Below, one piece after another: positions 42,725 through 52,978 of a stretch of 64,000 bases of DNA. Source of the stretch: Flavobacterium chilense. Lineage in GTDB: Bacteria; Bacteroidota; Bacteroidia; Flavobacteriales; Flavobacteriaceae. The stretch's first letter is position 1. The number at the start of each line of letters is the position of its first letter. The stretch covers positions 62,001-126,000 of the forward strand of contig NZ_LSYT01000005.1 in the NCBI RefSeq assembly GCF_001602525.1, given 5' to 3'. A program made the position numbers and the translations under genes. The notes under the pieces are model-generated. The model made no database searches. It was not told the origin of the DNA and was given only the letters and a program-made list of their open reading frames with translations.

Positions 42725-44119
42725 ATGCAATTAAGCAACGAAGAAGAAGATTATAACCTATCCCTATCCAAATTTGAGTCTATGTTAAAAACTAACAAAG
42801 TACTCTTTTTTGACTCTGAAGAATTTGAAGAAATTATTCTTCATTATTTAGACATAGGCAAGGCTAATTTAGCAAAAAAAGCCTTGAAACTTGCATTAGA
42901 CCAGCACCCAAAATCTACAGGCTTAAAATTAGTACAAGTAGAAATGCTGGTTTACGACGACAAACTAGAAATCGCCGAGAAACTCTTAAATGAGTTATAT
43001 GCAATCGAACCTAACAACGAGGAAATTTACATCCAGAAAGCCAATATTTGTTCTAAAAGAGATCAACACGAAAAAGCGGTAGAATTACTTAAAATTGCCC
43101 TGCAATATACTGATGACTATGCTGATGTGTACAACTTGATTGGAATGGAATATCTTTTTATGGATAACCTTGAGATGGCAAAAGACAGCTTCATCAAATG
43201 TCTTGAAGAAGATTTGGAAGATCAGTCTGCCTTGTATAACGTAGTGTACTGTTTTGAATTTTTAGATCAAAATCAGGAAGCGATCGTTTATCTTAATGAT
43301 TACATCAATAAAAACCCATACAGCGAAATCGCCTGGCATCAGCTTGGGCGCCTGCATTATGGTGTAAAAGAATACGAAAATGCGATTCGCGCTTTTGATT
43401 ATGCAACCCTGATTGACGATGAGTTTTTAGGGGCATTTATGGAAAAAGCAAAAGCTTACGAACGTTTGAAAAAGTACACTGAAGCTATCGAAAGCTACAA
43501 TCGTACTATCGAACTTGACGATGCAACTTCTTATGCTTTATTGCGTATTGGAAAATGCTACGAAAAATTAGGTAATTCTATAAAAGCACTTCAATATTAC
43601 AATCAGACTGTTCATGAAGATCCGCTTTTAGACAAAGGCTGGATTGCGATTACAGACTTTTACGTTCGTCAAAAAAACTTCCAGAAAGCATTATTCTTTG
43701 TCAATAAAGCTTTGGCTATCGACAATCAAAATCGATTGTACTGGAAACGTTATGCAACGATAAACAAACAAATGAACTTTTTTGAAGAAGCTGAATTTGG
43801 TTATAGAAAAGCCGTAGAATTTGGAGATTACGCCTTAGACACCTGGTTGTTTTGGGTAGATATTCTTCAGTTTCTGGGCGAATTTGAAACTGCAATTCAA
43901 ACCTTACTTCAGGCTTCAGAATATTTTCCGGAAGAGAACGAAATCGAATATCGTTTAGCCGGATTGTATTTCATGATTCAGGACAATACCAAAGCAAAAT
44001 TCCATTTAAGCAATGGTTTACGTTTAAACTTTGATAACTATATTTTAATCGAAGATTTATTTCCTGTAGTATGGTCAAAAAAAATGGTTAAAAATTATAT
44101 TGAAAAACATAGAAAGTAA
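42725..44119 (+). CDS. Tetratricopeptide-repeat protein
   Basis: A 464-residue cytoplasmic protein made almost entirely of TPR helices; about ten repeats can be counted from residue 25 on (for example ALYNVVYCFEFLDQNQEAIVYLNDYI and AWHQLGRLHYGVKEYENAIRAFDYAT). There is no signal peptide or enzymatic domain. TPRs mediate protein contacts; the partner is unknown. aroE starts 2 bases after the stop, so they are co-transcribed. Confidence 0.9.
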   Translation: MQLSNEEEDYNLSLSKFESMLKTNKVLFFDSEEFEEIILHYLDIGKANLAKKALKLALDQHPKSTGLKLVQVEMLVYDDKLEIAEKLLNELYAIEPNNEEIYIQKANICSKRDQHEKAVELLKIALQYTDDYADVYNLIGMEYLFMDNLEMAKDSFIKCLEEDLEDQSALYNVVYCFEFLDQNQEAIVYLNDYINKNPYSEIAWHQLGRLHYGVKEYENAIRAFDYATLIDDEFLGAFMEKAKAYERLKKYTEAIESYNRTIELDDATSYALLRIGKCYEKLGNSIKALQYYNQTVHEDPLLDKGWIAITDFYVRQKNFQKALFFVNKALAIDNQNRLYWKRYATINKQMNFFEEAEFGYRKAVEFGDYALDTWLFWVDILQFLGEFETAIQTLLQASEYFPEENEIEYRLAGLYFMIQDNTKAKFHLSNGLRLNFDNYILIEDLFPVVWSKKMVKNYIEKHRK

Positions 44120-44121
44120 TA

Positions 44122-44871
44122 ATGATTGATATTTTAAGAAGACGTTTTGGCTTGTTAGGCCGCAATATTAGTTACTCATTTTCTAAAGGATATTTTACAG
44201 AAAAATTTAGTGATGAGGTTTTTGCCGGTAACAGCTACGAGAATTTTGACATTGCCGATATTAACCATTTAACAGGTTTACTTAAAAATAATCCTGATTT
44301 AAAAGGACTAAATGTTACAATTCCGTACAAAGAACAAGTAATTCCCTTCTTAGACAAACTTTCAAAAAAAGCAGCTTTAATTGGTGCTGTAAATACTATT
44401 AAGTTTACTAAAAATGGTAAATTAAAAGGTTACAACACCGATTATTATGGCTTCAAAAAATCATTAGAACCTTTATTGGAACCACATCATAAAAAAGCAC
44501 TTATTCTGGGTACTGGCGGTGCATCAAAAGGTGTTGCTTTTGCCCTTGATGAACTTGGCATTTTATACACTTTTGTTTCAAGAGAAGCCAAAGAAAACAT
44601 TATTGATTATAACTTAATCAATGCAACTACTTTTGATAACTTTCAAATTATCATTAATTGCACACCAGTTGGTACAAGTCCAAATACAGAAGCTTGTCCT
44701 GATCTTCCTTATGAGTTTTTTACAGAAAAGCATATTGCCTACGATCTAATATACAATCCGGCAGAAACTCAATTTTTAAAAAATGCAAAAGAAAGAGGTG
44801 CAGTAATCAAAAACGGATACGATATGCTTATCTTTCAGGCAGAAAAAGCATGGAAAATCTGGAATAAATAA
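44122..44871 (+). CDS. aroE: Shikimate dehydrogenase
   Basis: A 249-residue NADP-dependent enzyme of aromatic amino acid synthesis. LGRNISYSFSKGYF and GLNVTIPYKEQVIPFLD hold the shikimate-binding Ser and catalytic Lys; LILGTGGASKGVAFAL is the nucleotide loop. Its length is slightly short but complete. It directly follows the TPR gene. Confidence 0.94.
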   Translation: MIDILRRRFGLLGRNISYSFSKGYFTEKFSDEVFAGNSYENFDIADINHLTGLLKNNPDLKGLNVTIPYKEQVIPFLDKLSKKAALIGAVNTIKFTKNGKLKGYNTDYYGFKKSLEPLLEPHHKKALILGTGGASKGVAFALDELGILYTFVSREAKENIIDYNLINATTFDNFQIIINCTPVGTSPNTEACPDLPYEFFTEKHIAYDLIYNPAETQFLKNAKERGAVIKNGYDMLIFQAEKAWKIWNK

Positions 44872-44925
44872 AAACAAATCGTTAATCTAATTTTCGTAAT
44901 TTAGACTACTCATTAATAAGTAGTT

Positions 44926-45672
44926 ATGAATAAATTACATTTTTATTTATTAGCCTTTTTAATTCCTTATTCCATAATAGCTCAGGATACCTCAGAGCTT
45001 AAAACAAATCCTTATACCGAGGCAAGGTATCATTATTATTTAAAAACAATTTTACTCTTTAATGAGTATTTAGATACGCATTCCGGATCGTATAACACTA
45101 CAGAACTTCGATTCTTACATCCTATCGCTAACAAAGCATGGAATCTAAGAGTCGATTTACCTTTAATATCAACCAATACTTCTTCTATTAACAAAACCGG
45201 AATTGGAGATATTGGAGTTGGCATAAGTTACATTCCTTATTTAAACAAAAACAAAGGACTTGCCTTTAGAGTCAGAGTGATTTCAAATTCGGCTGTAGAT
45301 CCGGCATTAGGGACCGGAAAATGGGTTCTGGCTCCGGCAATATTTTATGGCGCTTATATAAAAGAAAAAAAGATACTCTGGATCGCTTCTTTAGAAAACC
45401 AGGCTAGCTTTGCCGGATCTGATAACAGACAAAACGTAAACACAACTGCATTCGAAAATTATTTCATGTACCTTCTTGGAAAAAACTGGATTGCAGCCGA
45501 TGTTGCTTTTAGATATAATGCAACGGCAAAAAGTTACCCAAATAATGCTTTCATAGAATTTGGGAGAAAGATAACCAAAAACGATATGGCGTACCTTCAT
45601 CCAAGTATAGGCTTTGGAGGTCATAAATCCTATAATTATGGTATAGAAGCCGGAATGTTGATTTTGTTTTAA
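44926..45672 (+). CDS. Putative outer-membrane beta-barrel protein
   Basis: A 248-residue exported protein with a signal peptide ending IIAQ near residue 19. The mature part alternates hydrophobic and polar residues, with amphipathic strands such as GIGDIGVGISYIPYL and YNYGIEAGMLILF; it ends in Phe, as outer-membrane barrels often do. It resembles transporter-type barrels of aromatic-degradation loci only loosely. Function is unknown. Confidence 0.72.
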   Translation: MNKLHFYLLAFLIPYSIIAQDTSELKTNPYTEARYHYYLKTILLFNEYLDTHSGSYNTTELRFLHPIANKAWNLRVDLPLISTNTSSINKTGIGDIGVGISYIPYLNKNKGLAFRVRVISNSAVDPALGTGKWVLAPAIFYGAYIKEKKILWIASLENQASFAGSDNRQNVNTTAFENYFMYLLGKNWIAADVAFRYNATAKSYPNNAFIEFGRKITKNDMAYLHPSIGFGGHKSYNYGIEAGMLILF

Positions 45673-45856
45673 TTTAAAGTAAAATCAAAATTTAGAATTA
45701 ACGATACCAATTTAATTTCAATTTTCTTAAAAGAGTATTGATTCTTAATTTGAATTTACTGCAACGAAAACAACTAAAAAATTCTGATCATAAGCCAAAA
45801 TATAGACAATGAATAAGAATTTCATCGCAAAATAGCGTATAAACAAACGATTTATT

Positions 45857-45886
45857 TTGTATTTAGAAACACCTTTACTATCTTTC
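45857..45886 (+). promoter_or_regulatory. Promoter for DUF349 gene
   Basis: TTG at 45857-45859, a 19-base spacer and TATCTTTC at 45879-45886 (last base differs from the consensus G). The leader to ATG 45921 is about 30 bases. Confidence 0.5.
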
Positions 45887-45920
45887 GCTCTGTTTAAAAT
45901 AAAAACCTTATACATTTAAA

Positions 45921-47912
45921 ATGTTAGAAGAAAAGAATGATAACCTGCAGGAAGCAGACGGAAAATTAGAAATCGAAATTACCGATTCTACACCAGATAA
46001 TGCAATTGAAGCATCAGAATCTGAAACAGTTGCTGAAAATTTAACCTCAGAAACTGAAACTGAAGCAGAAAACACAGCTGAAGTTACAGAAACCAATCAT
46101 CAAACTGCATTAGATGCCATAACAAATTCAAATGCCGAAGAAAGTGAAGATGAAACGCTAAAAGAGCGTCATGACATTCCTATGCAGGATTATGACACTT
46201 TCTCTATGGATGCATTAGTTGATGAGCTAAAAAAACTGGTTAATACAGATAAAGTAATGTCTGTAAAAGATCATATTGAAGAAATTAAAAAGTCATTTTT
46301 ATTACAATACAACCATCTGATAGAGGAGAAAAAAGAAGAATTTAACGCTTCTAAAGAAGATCCAAATGAAGAATTTGAATATCATTCTCCGTTAAAATCT
46401 AAATTTGACGAATATTACAACGTTTTTAGAGAAAAAAGAAATGCTCATTTCAAGCATTTACAAACCAATCTAAAATCAAATTTAGATACCAGACTTGCCA
46501 TAGTTGAAGAACTTAAAGAACTTATAAATCCGCAGGAAAATATTAAAGATACTCTTAAACATTTTAATGATTTAAGAGAAAGATGGAAGAATGCCGGAGC
46601 AATTCCAAAAGACAAATACAATCACGTTTGGAACAATTATCACTTTCATGTAGAGAATTTTTATGATTACCTGCATTTAGATCGTGAAGCAAGAGATTTA
46701 GATTTTAAATACAATCTGGATCAAAAACAAAAAATAATTGCCCGTGTTGAAGAGTTAGTAAACGAAGCAGACATTAGCAAAGCATTCCGCGAATTACAGG
46801 ACTTACACAGAATCTGGAAAGAAGATATCGGACCGGTTTCTAAAGAACATCGTGATACGATCTGGAATAAATTTAGCGAACTCACTAAAAAAATCCATGA
46901 TAAAAGAGAAGTTTTGTTTGAAAGCCAAAGAGCAAACGAACAACAAAATCTTGAAGTTAAAAAAGAAATCATTGCTAAAATTGAGGTTTTAGGTACTGAA
47001 AAAGTAAATTCACACTCGCAGTGGCTGATACAAATACAAAAAGTAGAAGCACTTAGAAACGAGTTTTTTGCTGCCGGAAAAGTTCCATCTGAAGTAAACG
47101 AAGAAACCTGGGCTGCATTTAAAGCTGCCGTTAGAAACTTTAATGCTTTTAAAAATTCTTTTTACAAAGACATAAAAAAGGATCAAAACGACAACCTGAA
47201 CAAAAAAATGGCATTGGTTGCCAAAGCAAAAGAATTACAGGAAAGCACAGATTTTGGGGCTACTACTCCAATCATGAAGCAAATTCAGGAAGAATGGAAA
47301 CAAATTGGACATGTGCCTAAAAAATATTCAGATAAAATCTGGAAAGAATTCAAAGATGCCTGCAACCATTATTTTGATAAACTAAAAGAACACAAATCTG
47401 AAGAAAACGTTGATGAGGTAGCTGCTTTTGACAATAAAAAAGCATACTTAGACATTCTAAGAGCTTATCAGCTTACTGGCGACCATAAGACAGATCTTGA
47501 TGCCATAAAAGCACATATTGAAATCTGGAAAGGTTATGGAAAAGTACCTTTTTCAAGACGTCATATCGAAGGAAAATTCAATAAAATTTTGGATGCCCTT
47601 TTTGAAAAATTAAGCTTGAGTAAAAAAGAAACTGAAATGATGCGTTTCTCTAATCGTCTGGATTCATTATCTGATAGTAACGATACCCGAAAATTAGATA
47701 ACGAAAAGATTTTCTTAATGCGTAAAATTGAAGAAGTTCAAAACGAGATTTTCCAGTTAGAGAACAATATCCAGTTTTTTACGAATACTAAAAATGCTAA
47801 AAAAGAAAACTCAATTGTCCTTGAGGTTCGCAAAAACATTGCAATCCACAAAGAAAGTCTTGAAGTTTGGAAAGACAAATTGAAACAATTACGTAACCTG
47901 GGACAAGAATAA
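45921..47912 (+). CDS. DUF349 repeat protein
   Basis: A 663-residue highly charged protein. The first ~85 residues are acidic and disordered; then come about five DUF349 helical repeats, each with a W-x-x-G/A-x-x-P-K pattern (RERWKNAGAIPKDKYNHVW, HRIWKEDIGPVSKEHRDTIW, EEWKQIGHVPKKYSDKIW). The C-terminal ~90 residues look coiled-coil. It is cytoplasmic with no known enzymatic role. A terminator follows. Confidence 0.92.
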   Translation: MLEEKNDNLQEADGKLEIEITDSTPDNAIEASESETVAENLTSETETEAENTAEVTETNHQTALDAITNSNAEESEDETLKERHDIPMQDYDTFSMDALVDELKKLVNTDKVMSVKDHIEEIKKSFLLQYNHLIEEKKEEFNASKEDPNEEFEYHSPLKSKFDEYYNVFREKRNAHFKHLQTNLKSNLDTRLAIVEELKELINPQENIKDTLKHFNDLRERWKNAGAIPKDKYNHVWNNYHFHVENFYDYLHLDREARDLDFKYNLDQKQKIIARVEELVNEADISKAFRELQDLHRIWKEDIGPVSKEHRDTIWNKFSELTKKIHDKREVLFESQRANEQQNLEVKKEIIAKIEVLGTEKVNSHSQWLIQIQKVEALRNEFFAAGKVPSEVNEETWAAFKAAVRNFNAFKNSFYKDIKKDQNDNLNKKMALVAKAKELQESTDFGATTPIMKQIQEEWKQIGHVPKKYSDKIWKEFKDACNHYFDKLKEHKSEENVDEVAAFDNKKAYLDILRAYQLTGDHKTDLDAIKAHIEIWKGYGKVPFSRRHIEGKFNKILDALFEKLSLSKKETEMMRFSNRLDSLSDSNDTRKLDNEKIFLMRKIEEVQNEIFQLENNIQFFTNTKNAKKENSIVLEVRKNIAIHKESLEVWKDKLKQLRNLGQE

Positions 47913-47940
47913 AGTTCTAAGTTTCTACAATAAATTAAAT

Positions 47941-47972
47941 AAGGTGTAATGAAAATATCATTGCACCTTTTT
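47941..47972 (+). terminator. Terminator after DUF349 gene
   Basis: AAGGTGTAATGA pairs with TCATTGCACCTT (one G.U), with a 4-base loop and a T-run. Confidence 0.8.
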
Positions 47973-47986
47973 TGTTGGGATCATTT

Positions 47987-48112
47987 TACCGCAAAAATGC
48001 AAAGGTTTACACAAAGTTCGCAATGCTTTGTGTCGAAATAGCTTTGTGAACTTTGCGTTTTTTTTCATAAACACCTAAGCGATAAAAACCTTTGCATCTT
48101 TGCGGTAAAATC
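47987..48112. repeat. CTTTGCG repeat region
   Basis: ACCGCAAAAATGCAAAGG, CACAAAGTTCGCAATGCTTTGTG (a 7-bp inverted repeat) and AACTTTGCG appear in series, then the same phrase inverted as AACCTTTGCATCTTTGCGG. Confidence 0.6.
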
Positions 48113-48200
48113 CACATCAACCTTTATCTCATTCCAACCTGAAACCTGAAACTTAACATTTCCTATTCAACTTCATAAAACAATTCTGTAAAATATTGAT

Positions 48201-48208
48201 TATATTTG
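48201..48208 (+). promoter_or_regulatory. -7 box for OsmC gene
   Basis: TATATTTG is an exact match; the leader to ATG 48280 would be about 65 bases. A good -33 TTG is not present. Confidence 0.45.
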
Positions 48209-48279
48209 ATTAACCACATCATCTTTTGATAATCCAAAAAACACACAAATTCAAATTATTAATCTTAATAACAACGAAA

Positions 48280-48699
48280 ATGAAATTTACAAGAAAAGCA
48301 AATGCCAACTGGAAAGGAACCGGTATGGAGGGAACAGGAAAAATAAGCACTCAGAGCACAACATTAGACAATGCTCAATTATCATTTAAAACAAGATTTG
48401 CTGACGGAGTTGGGACAAATCCTGAAGAATTGGTTGCTGCAGCGCATTCTGGCTGTTTTACGATGCAATTAAGTTTTTTACTTAACGAGGGAGGTTTTAC
48501 CGCAGATGATTTAAATACAGAAGCTACAGTAACTTTTGAAGATGGATCAATAACATTGATTCATTTAGATTTAAAAGGAAAAGTTCCTAATATCTCGGCA
48601 GAAGAATTCGAGAAGACAGCAGCAAAAGCAAAAGAAATTTGTCCAATTTCCAAGCTTTTAAATACCACAATTACATTATCAGCTGCTTTAGTTGATTAA
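48280..48699 (+). CDS. OsmC-family peroxiredoxin-like protein
   Basis: A 139-residue OsmC/Ohr-type thiol peroxidase started at MKFTRKANANW (48280); an upstream in-frame extension crosses the leader and is not used. The two redox cysteines are in HSGCFTMQLSFLL and EICPISKLL. GTNPEELVAAAHSGCF is the OsmC signature. It would reduce organic hydroperoxides with lipoyl- or thiol-based electron donors. It stands alone with a strong terminator. Confidence 0.92.
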   Translation: MKFTRKANANWKGTGMEGTGKISTQSTTLDNAQLSFKTRFADGVGTNPEELVAAAHSGCFTMQLSFLLNEGGFTADDLNTEATVTFEDGSITLIHLDLKGKVPNISAEEFEKTAAKAKEICPISKLLNTTITLSAALVD

Positions 48700-48716
48700 T
48701 AAGATACTTTTTAAGC

Positions 48717-48747
48717 AAAAAAAATCCCGCAAAAGCGGGATTTTTTT
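48717..48747. terminator. Bidirectional terminator
   Basis: AAAAAAAATCCCGC and GCGGGATTTTTTT form a stem around AAAA, between the converging OsmC and TPR genes. Confidence 0.93.
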
Positions 48748-48764
48748 ATATCAAAAATGAAATA

Positions 48765-50036
48765 TTAATTCATTGTAGCTTTTAATGCTTTTGCCTCAGC
48801 AGTCATTTCTAACGCTTTATAAACTCCTAATAATGTTTTAGCAACATCTTCGTTTTTAGGATCTAATTCATTTGCTTTTTTAAGATAAGGAATTACTCCT
48901 TTAAAAACGTTTTCTCTTTGTGCTTTCAATACATCATAACGTTTCATATCTTTTGCAGAAGTACCCAATTTATTCATCTCATCGATAATTGGTTTTTCAG
49001 CTTCTAATTTTAAAGCTGCCAGGTTAAGATAAGCGTTTGCATAGCTTGGATTGATCTCGATTGCTTTTAGGTAATATTTCTCAGCATCAGCATTGTTTTT
49101 TGCATTTGCACTAAGAACTCCTAAGTTAAATACTAAATCAGCATTGTTTGGTTCTTTTTGTAAAGCCTCACCAACTAATTTTTTGTATGTTTCAAAATCT
49201 TTAGACTCTAAATACAAGTTAGCCTCAGTAAGAATCAAAGAAGTATCTTCCGGATTCGCTTTTCTAGCATCAGCGATTGCTTTTTTAGCATCTTCGCTAC
49301 GTCCTTTTTGAACTAAAATTAAAGCTAAATTTTTGTAAATCTCACCTCTTTTAGAAGGAATTGGTTCTGTTTTAGGTTTTTCGTGAGTTCCTAATTTTAC
49401 AGCTAAATCTCTTTCTTTAGCATTATTAAAACCATCTTCGTTTCCGGAAATTTTATTTACAGCTGTGTAGCTTGTTCCTTTTCCTGAAAAGTTCAATTTT
49501 TTTAACTCTTCATACATTGGTAAAGCAAGATCAAAATCCTGAGCGTTTACTGCTGTAGAAGCTGCATAATATAAATTGATTGTATCTTTTTTATCTAATA
49601 AATAAGCATCATACAATTTTTTTGCTCCTTCTACATGTTTGCTGGCCTGAGAATCTGCAATAGCAGAATTAATCAATTTTCCTTTAATTTCAGCAATTGA
49701 AGCTGCAGCCTGAGTAGAGTACTTTTGTTTTCCTGATGCGTTTTCAATGTCAATTAATTTTCTAAAAGTCTCAGCTGCAAGTGACAAGTTTTTCCCTTCT
49801 TCAACTTTTTTATTTGCTAAATCTAAATAAGAATTAGCCTGTACGAAATAGTACTGAGCTTGTTCAACATCTTTGGCATTTACTACCAGATTTTCAGCAT
49901 CTTTTAATATAGCAAGCGCTCCTTGAGCATCACCATTTTTCAATGCTTTTTCAGCACTTTTAATCTGATCTTTTTGAGCAAAAGTAGCTACTGAAATCAA
50001 TAATGCTGACGCAAGTATTACATATTTACTTTTCAT
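48765..50036 (-). CDS. Exported TPR protein
   Basis: A 423-residue protein started at MKSKYVILASALL (50036), with a signal peptide ending ATFAQ at residue 21. The rest is TPR helices, clearest at NADLVFNLGVLSANAKNNADAEKYYLKAI and PSYANAYLNLAALKLE. It is probably periplasmic. It follows gyrA by about 40 bases in the same direction, so it may be on the gyrA transcript, but no functional link to gyrase is known. Confidence 0.85.
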   Translation of the reverse strand: MKSKYVILASALLISVATFAQKDQIKSAEKALKNGDAQGALAILKDAENLVVNAKDVEQAQYYFVQANSYLDLANKKVEEGKNLSLAAETFRKLIDIENASGKQKYSTQAAASIAEIKGKLINSAIADSQASKHVEGAKKLYDAYLLDKKDTINLYYAASTAVNAQDFDLALPMYEELKKLNFSGKGTSYTAVNKISGNEDGFNNAKERDLAVKLGTHEKPKTEPIPSKRGEIYKNLALILVQKGRSEDAKKAIADARKANPEDTSLILTEANLYLESKDFETYKKLVGEALQKEPNNADLVFNLGVLSANAKNNADAEKYYLKAIEINPSYANAYLNLAALKLEAEKPIIDEMNKLGTSAKDMKRYDVLKAQRENVFKGVIPYLKKANELDPKNEDVAKTLLGVYKALEMTAEAKALKATMN

Positions 50037-50077
50037 AGTATTCAATTTGTATATTTAAATTATAAGTGGTTATTATT

Positions 50078-52720
50078 TTATTCTTCAGATTCCTCTTCTT
50101 CAGAGTCGTCTTCGTCTTCAATTTCTTCTTCAGAATCGTCATCATCGTCATCCTCCACAGGACCTTCGTCCTCAAGAACCTCTAAATCCGGTTTAACTCT
50201 TTCGATAACAGATTCAATAACATTACCATCTTCATCTACAACAACTTCTGCAACATCATCTTTCATAACTTTTGTTACAGCTGCAATAGAATCTTTACCT
50301 TTTAAATTAATCAATCGAACTCCTTGCGTTGCACGACCCATTACACGTAAATCTTCAATAGCCATTCTAATCGTTAATCCTGATTTATTAATAATCATCA
50401 AATCATCAGCATCTGTTACTGCATTGATCGAAATTAATTTTCCGGTTTTTTCAGTAATATTAAGCGTTTTAACTCCTTTTCCTCCACGATTCGTGATTCT
50501 GTAAACATCTTCTCCATCGTCATCCACTAATTTGGTACGTTTTCCGTATCCATTTTCAGTTACAACTAAGATCTGTGAATCATTAACATCTTCTTTCGCA
50601 ACAGTAACCATACCGATTACTTCATCAGTATCATCTTTCAAAGTAATTCCACGAACTCCGGAAGCTGTTCTTCCCATCGGACGTGTTTTGGTTTCTTCAA
50701 AACGAACTAATTTACCTGATTTAACAGCTAAAATAATCTGGCTTTCTCCGTTAGTTAATTGCGCTCCCATTAATTCATCACCTTCTTTAATTGTGATCGC
50801 TGCAACTCCATTTACCCTTGGTTTAGAATATTTCTCTAAAGAAGTTTTCTTAACCTGACCTTGTTTAGTTACCATAACAAGGTTATGACTGTTGATATAA
50901 TCTTTGTCTTTTAAGTCCTGAGTACAAATAAAAGCTTTTACTTTATCATCACTTTCAATATTCACCAGGTTCTGAATTGCTCTACCTTTTGCAGTTTTAC
51001 TTCCTTCCGGAATTTCATAAACACGCATCCAGAAACATTTTCCTTTTTGTGTAAAGAACATCATATATTGATGGTTGGTCGCAACGAACATATGCTCAAG
51101 GAAATCCTGATCTCTTGTTCCTGCACTTTTTTGACCAACTCCACCTCTGTTTTGAGTTTTATATTCTGTAAGGTTTGTACGTTTGATGTAACCAGCGTGC
51201 GAAATTGTAATAACTACATTCTCATCAGCAATTAAATCTTCGATACTCACATCTCCACCAGAATATTCGATTTTAGAACGACGCTCATCTCCGTATTTCT
51301 CGCGAATTTCTTCAAGCTCTTCTTTAATTAAGTTAGTTCTCAAATTTACATCTGCTAATAAAGCTTTCAAATGCTCAATTAACTTCATTAATTCTTCAAA
51401 CTCTGCTCTTAACTTATCTTGTTCCAGACCTGTTAACTGACGTAAACGCATCTCAACAATAGCACGAGCCTGAATATCTGATAAACTAAATCTTTCGATT
51501 AATTTCTCACGGGCTTCTTCTGTATTTTTAGAACCTCTGATGATCGCAATTACTTCATCAATATTGTCAGAAGCAATAATTAAACCTTCTAAAATATGAG
51601 CTCTTTCTTCTGCTTTACGCAATTCAAACTGCGTTCTTCTTACTACTACATCATGACGGTGCTCAATAAAATAGTGAATCATATCTTTTAGATTCAACAT
51701 TTGTGGGCGGCCTTTTACCAATGCAATATTGTTTACACTGAAAGAGGATTGTAATGAAGTAAATTTATATAAAGTATTCAAAACTACGTTTGGCGTAGCA
51801 TCACGTTTCAGGATGTAAACGATACGCATACCATTTCTATCTGATTCGTCACGAATATTCGCAATACCTTCAATTTTTTTATCGTTTACCAAATCAGCCG
51901 TACGTTTGATCATTTCGGCTTTATTCACCTGATACGGAATCTCGGTAACAATAATACATTCTCTTCCGTCAACTTCTTCAAAACCAACTTTTGCACGCAT
52001 GACAATACGTCCTCTACCTGTTTTAAAAGCTTCACGAACACCTTCATAACCATATATTACACCACCGGTTGGAAAATCGGGAGCTTTAATATGTGTCATT
52101 AATTCGTCTACTTCAATATCGTTATTATCAAGATATGCTAATGTACCATTAATAACCTCAGTTAAATTGTGTGGTGGCATATTGGTTGCCATACCTACTG
52201 CAATACCTGTCGCTCCGTTTACTAATAAAGTTGGAACTCTTGTAGGCATTACTTTTGGTTCATATAAGGTATCGTCAAAGTTAAGTTGAAAGTCAACTGT
52301 TTCTTTTTCGATATCTGCCATAATATCTTCTGAGATTTTACGCATTCTGGCCTCAGTATAACGCATTGCTGCCGGACTGTCTCCATCGACAGATCCAAAG
52401 TTACCCTGACCATCAACTAATAAATATCGCATACTCCACTCCTGAGCCATACGAACCATTGCATCATAAACAGAGGTATCACCGTGCGGGTGATATTTAC
52501 CCAAAACCTCCCCTACGATTCTTGCAGATTTTTTGTGGGCTGATCTTGACGTTACACCTAAATCATACATTCCGTAAAGAACTCTTCGATGCACTGGTTT
52601 CAAGCCATCTCTAACATCAGGAAGCGCTCTCGATACGATTACTGACATCGAATAATCGATGTAAGCTGATTTCATTTCATCTTCAATGTTAATAGGAATT
52701 AACCTTTCTCCTTCAGACAT
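50078..52720 (-). CDS. gyrA: DNA gyrase subunit A
   Basis: An 880-residue type II topoisomerase subunit that cuts and rejoins DNA to introduce negative supercoils. The catalytic Tyr is Tyr121 in [10 protein letters not shown]. The quinolone-determining region reads [10 protein letters not shown] (77-86), with Thr at the position of E. coli Ser83. The C-terminal beta-pinwheel (about 500-820) is followed by a very acidic tail of Asp and Glu. The spacing to clpC is 258 bases, divergent. Confidence 0.97.
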   Translation of the reverse strand: MSEGERLIPINIEDEMKSAYIDYSMSVIVSRALPDVRDGLKPVHRRVLYGMYDLGVTSRSAHKKSARIVGEVLGKYHPHGDTSVYDAMVRMAQEWSMRYLLVDGQGNFGSVDGDSPAAMRYTEARMRKISEDIMADIEKETVDFQLNFDDTLYEPKVMPTRVPTLLVNGATGIAVGMATNMPPHNLTEVINGTLAYLDNNDIEVDELMTHIKAPDFPTGGVIYGYEGVREAFKTGRGRIVMRAKVGFEEVDGRECIIVTEIPYQVNKAEMIKRTADLVNDKKIEGIANIRDESDRNGMRIVYILKRDATPNVVLNTLYKFTSLQSSFSVNNIALVKGRPQMLNLKDMIHYFIEHRHDVVVRRTQFELRKAEERAHILEGLIIASDNIDEVIAIIRGSKNTEEAREKLIERFSLSDIQARAIVEMRLRQLTGLEQDKLRAEFEELMKLIEHLKALLADVNLRTNLIKEELEEIREKYGDERRSKIEYSGGDVSIEDLIADENVVITISHAGYIKRTNLTEYKTQNRGGVGQKSAGTRDQDFLEHMFVATNHQYMMFFTQKGKCFWMRVYEIPEGSKTAKGRAIQNLVNIESDDKVKAFICTQDLKDKDYINSHNLVMVTKQGQVKKTSLEKYSKPRVNGVAAITIKEGDELMGAQLTNGESQIILAVKSGKLVRFEETKTRPMGRTASGVRGITLKDDTDEVIGMVTVAKEDVNDSQILVVTENGYGKRTKLVDDDGEDVYRITNRGGKGVKTLNITEKTGKLISINAVTDADDLMIINKSGLTIRMAIEDLRVMGRATQGVRLINLKGKDSIAAVTKVMKDDVAEVVVDEDGNVIESVIERVKPDLEVLEDEGPVEDDDDDDSEEEIEDEDDSEEEESEE

Positions 52721-52761
52721 AAGTTGTTATGTTTAAATAATTATATTAGTTTCAAAGCGTG

Positions 52762-52769
52762 CCAAGATA
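52762..52769 (-). promoter_or_regulatory. gyrA: Variant -7 box for gyrA
   Basis: On the minus strand TATCTTGG is followed by CAC. It departs from TAnnTTTG at one base and resembles TATATTGGCAC upstream of dnaK. The leader would be about 35 bases. Confidence 0.35.
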
Positions 52770-52929
52770 CGTTTTTTTCGAATTTTTTCAGCTATTTCCT
52801 TACACTTATTTCAATGATTTATTAACAACTTTATTTTTATTTTTAGTTAATAAATTAAGCGTTTTTTAACGCTTTTATTGTTATTTTTTTTGTCTATTAG
52901 CTGACAGTAGTTCTCAATGGGTACGGTTT

Positions 52930-52960
52930 TTGTTTTTCAAACTGTAATTCACTAAATTTA
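52930..52960 (+). promoter_or_regulatory. clpC: clpC promoter
   Basis: TTG at 52930-52932, a 20-base spacer and TAAATTTA at 52953-52960 (final G replaced by A). The leader to ATG 52979 is about 12 bases. Confidence 0.45.
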
Positions 52961-52978
52961 CAATACCAATTATATATT

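Larger units (their letters stand above)
47913..48279. other. Repeat-rich intergenic region before OsmC gene
   Basis: 367 bases. In order: a terminator for the DUF349 gene, a CTTTGCG repeat block (47987-48112), a CCTGAAACCTGAAAC word, and the OsmC promoter box. Confidence 0.65.

Noticed and set aside
50078..52720. Quinolone-resistance mutation (Thr at the E. coli Ser83 position)
   Set aside because: Thr or Ser at this site is natural variation in many wild-type gyrases, and susceptibility cannot be read from it.
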